A stretch of 32,264 bases of DNA from a virus: the IMG/VR virus record IMGVR_UViG_3300009593_000070, positions 1 to 32,264 of that record; one strand, written 5' to 3'. Positions within the stretch are counted from its first letter, which is position 1. Every line of letters begins with the position of its first letter. Made by a program: the position numbers and the translations under genes. This document shows, piece by piece, positions 1-5,728 of this stretch. The notes under the pieces are model-generated. The model ran no database searches. It was given only the letters and a program-made list of their open reading frames with translations, and had not been told where the DNA came from.

Positions 1-2
1 TG

Positions 3-119
3 GATGATGTTGCATTTCCAAGTCCAGAACCATCAATTGTAGAACCTACAACTGCAAGTGCAGATGTAGATGAAGATGAGTCACTCTCATACTTCCAAAA
101 ACTTGCAAATGATGTGTAA
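3..119 (+). CDS. C-terminal end of an unidentified protein (possibly gp32 ssDNA-binding protein)
   Basis: An open frame enters from the left edge and stops at the TAA at 117-119, giving 38 residues. They are rich in Pro, Glu and Asp and finish with a short aromatic tail, SYFQKLANDV. An acidic, disordered C-terminus closed by a small hydrophobic patch is the arrangement of single-stranded DNA-binding proteins such as T4 gp32, which use the tail to recruit replication partners. That identity is only an inference from tail chemistry, because the DNA-binding core lies outside the window. A late promoter begins 28 bases after the stop, so this gene ends a transcription unit different from the one that follows. 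Confidence 0.6.
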   Translation, partial: DDVAFPSPEPSIVEPTTASADVDEDESLSYFQKLANDV

Positions 120-146
120 GGATACACAATCCTAAAGTTATTGAAT

Positions 147-154
147 TATAAATA
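147..154 (+). promoter_or_regulatory. T4-type late promoter
   Basis: Perfect TATAAATA, the -10 octamer of T4-like late promoters recognised by the gp55 sigma factor with the gp33/gp45 co-activators. Transcription would start near 160 and run through the structured stretch 182-310 before reaching the gene at 341. Confidence 0.8.
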
Positions 155-159
155 TACTA

Positions 160-318
160 TGCACTAATAGGATTGAGGGGACTGGGTTAACACTGAGACC
201 CAGAGAGATATACCAAGTAGGATGGAAGAGGTTTGGGTATACATATCGAGGTAAGATATCAAATGCGGCAGAGGATATCGGTTAGACTGCGGGACTGAGG
301 GGCAGGTTTAACAATTCT
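160..318 (+). ncRNA. Structured non-coding leader or small RNA candidate
   Basis: No plausible gene lies between the late promoter at 147-154 and the start codon at 341. The stretch contains four consecutive potential hairpins: CTGGGT 182-187 with ACCCAG 198-203; ATACCAA 210-216 with TTTGGGTAT 232-240 (one bulge); GATATC 255-260 with GATATC 274-279; and CTGC 287-290 with GCAG 302-305, the last extended by TTA/TTAA on the flanks. The stretch is visibly richer in G than its surroundings, as often seen for structured RNAs in AT-rich genomes. It could be a long 5' leader controlling the gene at 341 or an independent small RNA. No known RNA family was recognised. Confidence 0.4.
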
Positions 319-340
319 AATTTTTCCAAGAGACAAGATA

Positions 341-541
341 ATGAGTAACTGGCATGGTGGCAAAGGTTCTAAGAGAAGAGATTCTAATGAAGAACTATAT
401 GGTGATAACTGGGAAAAAATCTTCGGTAAGAAGAAACCAGAGATAAAGTCACGCAAGCATCAACCAGACCATAGTGTAACACGAGTCCATAAGGATAAAA
501 CCAAAGTCATTCCAAGACACCAAAAATACAAATCAGAATAG
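341..541 (+). CDS. Small basic protein of unknown function
   Basis: A 66-residue protein beginning MSNWHGGKGSKRR. It is strongly basic and hydrophilic, with many Lys, Arg and His, no hydrophobic segment and no recognisable domain. Short proteins with this kind of N-terminus are a familiar type in marine T4-like phages, but I know of no function. An SD-like AGAGACAAG lies upstream of the ATG. It is the first gene after the late promoter at 147-154 and its hairpin-rich leader, so it is probably expressed late. The next gene starts 12 bases after its stop. Confidence 0.6.
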   Translation: MSNWHGGKGSKRRDSNEELYGDNWEKIFGKKKPEIKSRKHQPDHSVTRVHKDKTKVIPRHQKYKSE

Positions 542-553
542 GAGAATAACATC

Positions 554-763
554 ATGAGTTATTCCAAGTACGAGACCTACTCGGTAGGTAAAATTACATT
601 CGCAGATTATGATATCTACAGAACAGAAGATTGTAAGATACAATTAGATTCAGAGTTAACTCTTGATACCTTAACACAAGGTAATTGGAAAGAGGGTGAC
701 CACATTCTAGTTGAAGTGGATGATGATTCTTTAGTCACCTTTACTAAGGTTAATGTAGTGTAG
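554..763 (+). CDS. Small acidic protein of unknown function
   Basis: A 69-residue acidic protein with alternating hydrophobic and polar residues suggesting a small beta-rich fold. It has no cysteines, no membrane segment and no family I recognise. AGGAG at 541-545 is a good ribosome-binding site 8 bases before the ATG. It appears co-transcribed with the basic protein just upstream. Its last 14 bases overlap, tail to tail, the end of the tape-measure gene on the opposite strand, so no terminator separates the two converging units. Confidence 0.6.
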   Translation: MSYSKYETYSVGKITFADYDIYRTEDCKIQLDSELTLDTLTQGNWKEGDHILVEVDDDSLVTFTKVNVV

Positions 764-2708
764 AATGGATGTGATGGTTTGCACGACTGTTTCTATGTGC
801 AGTACCAGTTGCAGCAAAGTTCTTTTGTACTCTCATCTGATTTGATGTAGGTACAATTTGTGTCACTACATTATTGACATTTTCTGCTTTACCACCACCT
901 TTTACATCAAAAGTTGCACCAGCAGTAGTTGGACTTGCACCAAAGTTTAGAGTTATATTCTCAAAGTCATCAATTTGTTTGACAAATGATTTTAGTTTAC
1001 TAGAATCTAAGTCTTCAAGACCAGCTGATATACTGTTAACACCAGCACCTAAAGCAACCATATTTGAACCCAGATGAGGGTCTACGAATTTGATTTTTGC
1101 AAGGGATGCTAATTGGTCAACACCAGACTCACCAAATAAACTCTTAAGTAATCCATCTTTATTCTCTGGTAATTCAAAGTCTGCCATTGCCTCTTTGATT
1201 TTGGTTATGTTATCTACAAAGGTATCTGTTTCCATGTCCATGAATGGTTTAACTGCACTTGCAAATCCAGCAACATCTTGACCCATATCAGTAAATGGTG
1301 TTGCATCACCTTTAAACCAAGATAAGAATCCAGCAAAAGAACTTTGCATAGATGCACCAAATAACATATCGACACTATTATTGAACTTTTCAGTATCAAT
1401 GTCCATGAATCCACTACCATTGATTGCATTTGCAAATCCAGCTGCATCTTCACCTAGTTTTGTATATACATTTGAATCGCCAGGTAATAGGTCTATCAAT
1501 CCAGCAATTGAATTAAGGACAGATGCACCAGCCAACGCTGCAAGACCAGCTGCAACCTTAACCATGTCTATCTTTTCCATCCTCTCAAGGGAGTCATTTG
1601 CACCAGTTTCTTCAAACGATGCAATCCCATTTGCAAATCCCTTCATCAATGCACCAATAGCTGCACCAGCACCTAATCCAACCAATGCAATAAAGCCTGC
1701 AACACCAGCACCTAATAAAAGTAGACCCGCAGCTGCAAGTGCAGATGCAGTCACAAATGCTGTCATCGTCGCAGGATTAAATATTGGTGCAGTTGCACCT
1801 AGTGCTGCAGCTCCAGCAGCAGCTTCAAACAATCCACCATCACCTTCACCTTTTTCACCTTTATCAACATCTGGTTCATTGAGTCCACCAGTTAAACTTG
1901 ATTGAGGAGCAATGAATGCTTTTGCATCTCTTCTTAAGTTATCCTCTAACTCTTTGTTCTGCATTTTGTTAGAGTCTGCATTTTGCTTTTCTACCTTCTT
2001 CTGGTGTTTTCGGTCTAATTTTCTTTCCCTTCTCCAGATAATGAAGTTTGCAATTTGTTTCTTGATTAAATTACCAGCAAATTTTGCTATAGTACCAAGG
2101 AATGGTAGGTTTTGTAATGCACCAGCAGCAGGCCCTAGGAATGCAGTAACTTTATCAAAGTCACCTCTTAAGTCTGCACCAAGGCCTTGCCATGGTTTAT
2201 TAAGTGCCGATTCTTTGTCACGATTTTGTTCTAATAACTTTTCAACCCAATCTTTCGAAAAGAACATAAGACCTTTTTCCATTGAAGAAAGATTCCTACC
2301 AAACTTACGCATGTTAATCATATTCTCTTCATCATATTGGAGTTGCTTGAGAATAGTGCTATCCCTTGCAGTTAACCCACCAAACTCTTCTTGTAAATCT
2401 GTCAGTCTTTTTTGTTCTTCTTGATTTGCTTTCAACATCTTATTGGCAGATATTCTTAGGTCTGCATCATCCTCAGAATAACCAAGTTGCATTAACCCAA
2501 GTTTATTTTGTAATGCTTCCTCATCTTCGGTTGATGCACCACCTTCTTTCAGTGCTTGCTTAAAAGCTTTAACAGTATCCATAGAAGATTGAGATTTGGT
2601 CTCAGCAACCAAAGTATCCATCTTAACACTAAGTGTTTCTAACCACTTAGCTTGGAGTTCCATTGTTTCTTGTTGAGCTTTCTTTTCGCTATCTGTTAGT
2701 TCTGCCAT
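750..2708 (-). CDS. Tail tape-measure protein (gp29-like)
   Basis: A 652-residue protein with the build of a tail-length tape measure. The N-terminal third is charged and helical or coiled-coil (about residues 1-280). A long Ala/Gly-rich hydrophobic stretch with two membrane-like segments lies at about 290-370. The C-terminal part contains diverged repeats of a GxDxAGFAxA type (about 420-500). Tape measures occupy the tail-tube lumen, set tail length and are ejected with the DNA. T4's equivalent, gp29, is about 590 residues. It is the last gene of the leftward operon, and its position after gp26 with the -1 extension matches the usual chaperone-then-tape-measure order of long-tailed phages. 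No SD is visible. A degenerate late-promoter box sits 5 bases before the ATG. Confidence 0.8.
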   Translation of the reverse strand: MAELTDSEKKAQQETMELQAKWLETLSVKMDTLVAETKSQSSMDTVKAFKQALKEGGASTEDEEALQNKLGLMQLGYSEDDADLRISANKMLKANQEEQKRLTDLQEEFGGLTARDSTILKQLQYDEENMINMRKFGRNLSSMEKGLMFFSKDWVEKLLEQNRDKESALNKPWQGLGADLRGDFDKVTAFLGPAAGALQNLPFLGTIAKFAGNLIKKQIANFIIWRRERKLDRKHQKKVEKQNADSNKMQNKELEDNLRRDAKAFIAPQSSLTGGLNEPDVDKGEKGEGDGGLFEAAAGAAALGATAPIFNPATMTAFVTASALAAAGLLLLGAGVAGFIALVGLGAGAAIGALMKGFANGIASFEETGANDSLERMEKIDMVKVAAGLAALAGASVLNSIAGLIDLLPGDSNVYTKLGEDAAGFANAINGSGFMDIDTEKFNNSVDMLFGASMQSSFAGFLSWFKGDATPFTDMGQDVAGFASAVKPFMDMETDTFVDNITKIKEAMADFELPENKDGLLKSLFGESGVDQLASLAKIKFVDPHLGSNMVALGAGVNSISAGLEDLDSSKLKSFVKQIDDFENITLNFGASPTTAGATFDVKGGGKAENVNNVVTQIVPTSNQMRVQKNFAATGTAHRNSRANHHIHSTLH

Positions 2709-2713
2709 AGTAG

Positions 2714-2721
2714 TATTTATC
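2714..2721 (-). promoter_or_regulatory. Late-promoter-like box abutting the tape-measure start codon
   Basis: On the minus strand this reads GATAAATA followed by CTACT and then ATG. It differs by one base from TATAAATA and, including the downstream bases, closely matches the perfect promoter at 31049. By T4 spacing the start of transcription would fall on the A of the ATG, giving a leaderless message. There is no SD here. The box is inferred from sequence alone. Confidence 0.4.
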
Positions 2722-3104
2722 TATTTTTCTGCGTTAGTTGAATGTTCTTTAGCTGCACTATTAACATATAGTCCAAACCATGCTGCTCCAGCACCTACCA
2801 GAATACTGATAAGACCAGATTGTTCCATTGAAGGTTCTGGTAATTCCATGAACCAAATAGCTGCATAGTACACCAAGAATATGTAAACACTTAAGAATGC
2901 ACGAGGCCATATTCTCCATGCGTCAACTGTTCTTGCAAGGTGTACCCACTTTTGCCAAGGGTTCACTGTATCGTTTGCTTTAAGGTCTCGTATCTCATCT
3001 TTAAGGGCACCATTCTCTTGAATCATCTCCATAAACTTCGATAAGTCCATTTCGACTTCGTTTCGACTCATGTCTCCACCAAATCTATCTCTATTGTCAC
3101 TCAT
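2721..3104 (-). CDS. Small two-span membrane protein (holin-like candidate)
   Basis: 127 residues: a charged N-terminal half with a short heptad-like segment (about residues 17-45), then two hydrophobic stretches, about 68-90 (FLSVYIFLVYYAAIWF) and 98-114 (GLISILVGAGAAWFGLYV), and a short polar tail. The topology suits an inner-membrane protein with both ends on the same side. Proteins with this PRAFLS and GAGAAWFGLYV style are frequent in marine phages. Some phages keep holins near tail genes, but a structural role cannot be excluded. AGGAG at 3112-3116 provides a good ribosome-binding site. It sits between the -1 extension of gp26 (12 bases upstream) and the tape-measure gene (12 bases downstream). 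Confidence 0.65.
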   Translation of the reverse strand: MSDNRDRFGGDMSRNEVEMDLSKFMEMIQENGALKDEIRDLKANDTVNPWQKWVHLARTVDAWRIWPRAFLSVYIFLVYYAAIWFMELPEPSMEQSGLISILVGAGAAWFGLYVNSAAKEHSTNAEK

Positions 3105-3116
3105 AATACTCTCCTA

Positions 3117-3305
3117 TTATTTATTTTGAGCCTGTTTAGATTGCAACTCTTGGTCTTCAAGGTGTTGCAATAGTAAGGAAATGTATATTTCCCTTTCCCA
3201 TGGATACATCGAGTCCAATTCTGTTAATGACCAACCATGATGTTGGATTAACCCAAAGTTAGTTTGTATGTAGTTTGCTAGTGTCTCATGAGAAAGGGCT
3301 ATACG
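3117..3305 (-). CDS. -1 frame extension of gp26 (GT-type tail chaperone domain)
   Basis: After the gp26 stop, the -1 frame stays open from the slippery site to the TAA at 3117-3119 and encodes 62 residues. They include a protein-like helical segment (HGWSLTELDSMYPWEREIYI, then SLLLQHLEDQE) resembling the T-type second domain of tail-assembly chaperones and the hub assembly protein gp51. No ATG, GTG or TTG occurs near its beginning. The first ATG lies inside the WERE helix and has no ribosome-binding site, so independent translation is unlikely. A -1 shift at 3305-3311 would join it to gp26 residues 1-241, giving a 303-residue fusion. The coding character is seen in the sequence. The frameshift is inferred from analogy with lambda G/GT and P2 E/E'. 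Confidence 0.7.
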   Translation of the reverse strand, partial: RIALSHETLANYIQTNFGLIQHHGWSLTELDSMYPWEREIYISLLLQHLEDQELQSKQAQNK

Positions 3306-4027
3306 AAAAAATTCTGTAACCCTTCTAGTGTTTGTTGTTGTCTTAAACTACACTCTTCACACTCGTAATCTACTTTATATACCATCTTTGGAACTGAACC
3401 AAACCAATCCATCATAATATTGAACTGGTCAATTTGAAGATTGTCAACGAAGTCATTTACTTCTTTGGCGGTAAATTCATGAATTTCATGAACTTCTTCA
3501 CCATCAAATACTTGAATAATACATCTATTCAAGACTTCAAAAAGATTGTTGGTCACATGACCTTCACCTTCAGCATCTGCATATATCTCTTGCATATCAG
3601 TGTAACTTGGAAACCTTAAAACTACACCAACATCATCTGTTAGCATAACTCTATTGTCTCTTAGTTCACCTTCAATCTCCATCTTATCAAACTCAATCTC
3701 AATTGGGGTATGTCCATCACAACTTTGTTTCTTACATCCCAATCTTATTTGAGTAGTTTCACCTACAGATTTCATTCTTATTTGTACAAATAACCATTCT
3801 AAATCTGTATTGGATAAGTCTTCTACTTGCCAGTTATCAGCTTGGAGTTCTGCACACGACTCTATCAATCCTATCAATGAATTGGCAATCCCTTTCGTTT
3901 GCCCCTCTTCTAATGCTTGTAACAAAATCTTTTGTTCCTTCACATTAAAAGGTCTATACTTCACTTCTATTTGTGATATCGGTAGTGTACCAAAGTACTC
4001 CACTGAATTTAATTTAGGTAATCCCAT
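3299..4027 (-). CDS. 26: Baseplate hub / tail-assembly chaperone gp26-like
   Basis: A 242-residue protein matching the T4-like gp26 baseplate family by length (T4 gp26 is about 208 residues) and by features such as the N-terminal EYFGTLPISQIEVKYRPFNV segment and an acidic central region. Four cysteines occur as one CKKQSC pair (about 99-104) and one CEEC pair (about 225-228), a possible metal-binding arrangement. In T4, gp26 is needed for hub assembly. Its gene lies between the gp54-like tube gene and the tape measure, and its last codons form a slippery heptamer, so it probably acts as the G-like short form of a tape-measure chaperone pair. AGGAG lies 8 bases before the ATG. Confidence 0.75.
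   Translation of the reverse strand: MGLPKLNSVEYFGTLPISQIEVKYRPFNVKEQKILLQALEEGQTKGIANSLIGLIESCAELQADNWQVEDLSNTDLEWLFVQIRMKSVGETTQIRLGCKKQSCDGHTPIEIEFDKMEIEGELRDNRVMLTDDVGVVLRFPSYTDMQEIYADAEGEGHVTNNLFEVLNRCIIQVFDGEEVHEIHEFTAKEVNDFVDNLQIDQFNIMMDWFGSVPKMVYKVDYECEECSLRQQQTLEGLQNFFV
3305..3311 (-). other. Putative programmed -1 ribosomal frameshift site
   Basis: On the coding strand the gp26 codons read AAT TTT TTC GTA TAG, so the heptamer T-TTT-TTC has the X-XXY-YYZ layout with both tRNAs able to re-pair one base back. It lies one codon before the stop. P2 uses the near-identical T-TTT-TTG in its E/E' shift. After slipping, the frame reads CGT ATA GCC and remains open for 62 codons. No strong stimulatory stem begins 5-9 bases downstream. 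The closest clear hairpin is at 3231-3246. Confidence 0.65.
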
Positions 4028-4047
4028 AATATACTCCTATTTCAATA

Positions 4048-4659
4048 TTAGCCGAAGACTGCATCCTCAACTTTTCTTCTTACCTTATTCTCTAGTTTAC
4101 TTATGTGTTTATCCATAAACCCAGTAATTAAACCATCTTGTTTTGAGTTCAAGAACTCACTTTCCCAGAATCTATAACGAAACTGAGCATTAAACTTTTG
4201 TACTTCTGAATTTGCATAACCAAAATTGACAACACCTAATTGCACTGGAAATGCATCGGTCATTATACATCTATAATTGACACCATCTGTATTATCTAAT
4301 GCTTCTAGATATATCAGTCCAGTATAATCATCATGGTATCTACTATGGAAATTTTGACTAGAACCACCATTCATAGTACTCATCCATAACTCAATCAACT
4401 CTCTATCTTCCATATCGTTGGTTAAATAGAAAGAACAATCAAATGCATCGTATTGTGGTTTATGTACTATTGCTCTCTTCGGGCCATACTCTGAATCTTC
4501 TACTGCAAAGAATCCTTTGCCAGGCAAAGCTGCAGTTTCACATCTAATTCCTCTTATTGCAAGTCCACTGTTCTTACCACCAGTACCAAAGAAAGATACA
4601 TTGTATCTATTTGCTCTTTGTAGATTGTCTATCTGTGCTTTAAATCTATCTATTCTCAT
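4048..4659 (-). CDS. 54: Baseplate tail-tube initiator gp54-like (tube-fold protein)
   Basis: A 203-residue protein of the tail-tube fold: an N-terminal segment binding neighbouring subunits, a central FDCSFYLTNDMEDRELIELW segment typical of tube proteins, and a C-terminal beta strand with FRYRFWESE. In T4, gp48 and gp54 stack on the hub and start polymerisation of the gp19 tube. T4 gp54 is longer, about 320 residues. The other tube-initiator gene, gp48, starts at 5728 on the opposite strand, which favours gp54 over gp19 for this one. A main tube protein gp19 cannot be fully excluded. Its ATG overlaps the stop of the upstream gene by 4 bases (ATGA), indicating translational coupling. Confidence 0.65.
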   Translation of the reverse strand: MRIDRFKAQIDNLQRANRYNVSFFGTGGKNSGLAIRGIRCETAALPGKGFFAVEDSEYGPKRAIVHKPQYDAFDCSFYLTNDMEDRELIELWMSTMNGGSSQNFHSRYHDDYTGLIYLEALDNTDGVNYRCIMTDAFPVQLGVVNFGYANSEVQKFNAQFRYRFWESEFLNSKQDGLITGFMDKHISKLENKVRRKVEDAVFG

Positions 4660-5240
4660 GCCATTTTTTTCCTACTTTCTTTCCAGACTGCTTGCATACT
4701 GGATTTCTTAAATGATTCTATTGGTAAGAATATTGCAATTTCCCAGTCTGCACTGTCTACTTTTGCAAATCCACTTCTTACATGGGTTGAGAGGTAATGT
4801 TTATAACATGCCTTGTAGTAAGGTTTACCCTTTATACTCTTAAGTAAATCGTATGTTAATCTAAATCTTGTTGTCTCATCAAATTTATCGTTATTTGTCC
4901 TATCATACAATGCGTCTAAAAATTGTGCTCGTAATGAGTGTGGTAGATAGTGTAGATTCAATCCATAAAATCCACCTTTAGCAGGTTCTACTGGTATACA
5001 CAAGGGAAACCTATCATAATAAGGTAGTGTCTTCTTGTGTTTAGGGTCGTACATGTACATATACATGTCACCAAATATTTGTCTCTTTCTTTTCTTTGCA
5101 TCCCTTAGTAGTTCTTGTCTACTTACACCTTTTATTTGAGATACACGAGTACGAAACCATCTCATGGATTCTTGGGTTCTTGCTTGAATACCACCACGAA
5201 ATGCTTCTCGTTCTAATTTGTCAAATAGTTTACCTGCCAT
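4656..5240 (-). CDS. Conserved T4-like virion protein, probably gp2-like DNA end protector
   Basis: 194 residues, basic (many Arg and Lys), with a characteristic stretch at about 58-105: MYDPKHKKTLPYYDRFPLC followed by GGFYGLNLHYLPHSLRAQFL. This pattern recurs in T4-like marine phages. By its position immediately downstream of gp4 and its basic character it most likely corresponds to gp2, which caps DNA ends in the packaged head. In T4 the genes also lie side by side (3-2-4). The tail completion protein gp3 is the main alternative. It lies 13 bases after gp4 and has no SD. A degenerate late-promoter box precedes the ATG by 5 bases. Confidence 0.6.
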   Translation of the reverse strand: MAGKLFDKLEREAFRGGIQARTQESMRWFRTRVSQIKGVSRQELLRDAKKRKRQIFGDMYMYMYDPKHKKTLPYYDRFPLCIPVEPAKGGFYGLNLHYLPHSLRAQFLDALYDRTNNDKFDETTRFRLTYDLLKSIKGKPYYKACYKHYLSTHVRSGFAKVDSADWEIAIFLPIESFKKSSMQAVWKESRKKMA

Positions 5241-5245
5241 GATAG

Positions 5246-5253
5246 TATTTAGG
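5246..5253 (-). promoter_or_regulatory. Late-promoter-like box abutting the gp2-like start codon
   Basis: On the minus strand this reads CCTAAATA, CTATC, ATG. It shares TAAATACT with the perfect late promoters and has the same 5-base spacing to the start codon as the boxes at 2714 and 12660, which would place transcription initiation on the ATG. It has two mismatches to TATAAATA, so support is modest. Confidence 0.3.
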
Positions 5254-5685
5254 TCATTTTACAAGGTGGTCTTCGGTAATTATTCTAAATTTATAACCTC
5301 TATCCTTACAGTACTCTTCTGCAGCTTCCCATTTCAGTTGATTGATACCATAGGTTCGTGCTTCTTTCAAGTATCTACCATAAGGTTTGTTTTTCTTGGT
5401 GGGTTTCTTGGTTTGTCTTTTAGGTTTGACCTCAATAATCTCTACAATCATTTCATTCCTTGCATTTCTATATTTTATTTTGAAGTCTGGGAAGTAACGA
5501 TGGATTTTACCATCTAATCCACGATAAGGTATTATGACCTCTTCACTTGACCATTCAAGTATATAAGGGTTCTTATCACAATATTTCATGAATCTTAATT
5601 CCCACATAGAACGATACACAACCTTGGTGGGGTCACCTTTATACTTTTTATACTGTTTTGGTTTGAATCTTCCCTTGTAACTCAT
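5254..5685 (-). CDS. 4: Head completion protein gp4
   Basis: A 143-residue protein clearly of the gp4 head-completion family (T4 gp4 is 150 residues). Its N-terminus YKGRFKPKQYKKYKGDPTKV is near-diagnostic, followed by YRSMWELRFMKYCDKNP and the nuclease-like core with FPDFKIKY (PDF at about residues 66-68) and IVEIIEVKP (ExK). The PD-(D/E)xK-type pattern (Asp in the PDF, then ExK) suggests a restriction-endonuclease fold like TnsA. gp4 acts after DNA packaging, before neck and tail joining. It is the first gene of the leftward block. Its start codon overlaps the rightward late promoter, and its own promoter lies at 5721-5728. Confidence 0.9.
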   Translation of the reverse strand: MSYKGRFKPKQYKKYKGDPTKVVYRSMWELRFMKYCDKNPYILEWSSEEVIIPYRGLDGKIHRYFPDFKIKYRNARNEMIVEIIEVKPKRQTKKPTKKNKPYGRYLKEARTYGINQLKWEAAEEYCKDRGYKFRIITEDHLVK

Positions 5686-5692
5686 ATAAATA
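5685..5692 (+). promoter_or_regulatory. T4-type late promoter for the rightward baseplate operon
   Basis: Perfect TATAAATA, extended to TATAAATACT as at other promoters in this window. It overlaps the first base of the gp4 start codon on the other strand. Predicted transcription start is near 5698, giving a leader of about 30 bases to gp48. Confidence 0.85.
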
Positions 5693-5720
5693 CTCTATAC
5701 ATAACTAAATCTATAGAGAG

Positions 5721-5728
5721 TATTTATA
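5721..5728 (-). promoter_or_regulatory. T4-type late promoter for the leftward operon
   Basis: The minus strand reads TATAAATA followed by CTCTC. It overlaps the A of the gp48 start codon. Predicted transcription start is near 5715, with a leader of about 30 bases to gp4. The 5' ends of the two divergent transcripts would be complementary over roughly 5698-5715. Confidence 0.85.

Noticed and set aside
182-310. A tRNA gene in the GC-richer leader
   Set aside because: No T-loop GTTC-A consensus and no cloverleaf with a 7-base acceptor stem could be drawn.
1381-1905. A 174-residue plus-strand frame within the tape-measure region, rich in Ala and Pro
   Set aside because: It is the mirror of the Ala/Gly-rich tape-measure segment. 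It has no ribosome-binding site and no protein-like pattern.
3117-3206. Independent translation of the -1 frame from the internal ATG
   Set aside because: That start is inside the WERE helix, leaves only 29 residues and has no ribosome-binding site, so the frameshift reading is better.
3231-3246. Hairpin CCAAC-loop-GTTGG as stimulator of the gp26 frameshift
   Set aside because: It begins 58 bases after the slippery site, much further than the usual 5-9 bases. TCTCATGAGA nearer the site is a palindrome with no room for a loop.
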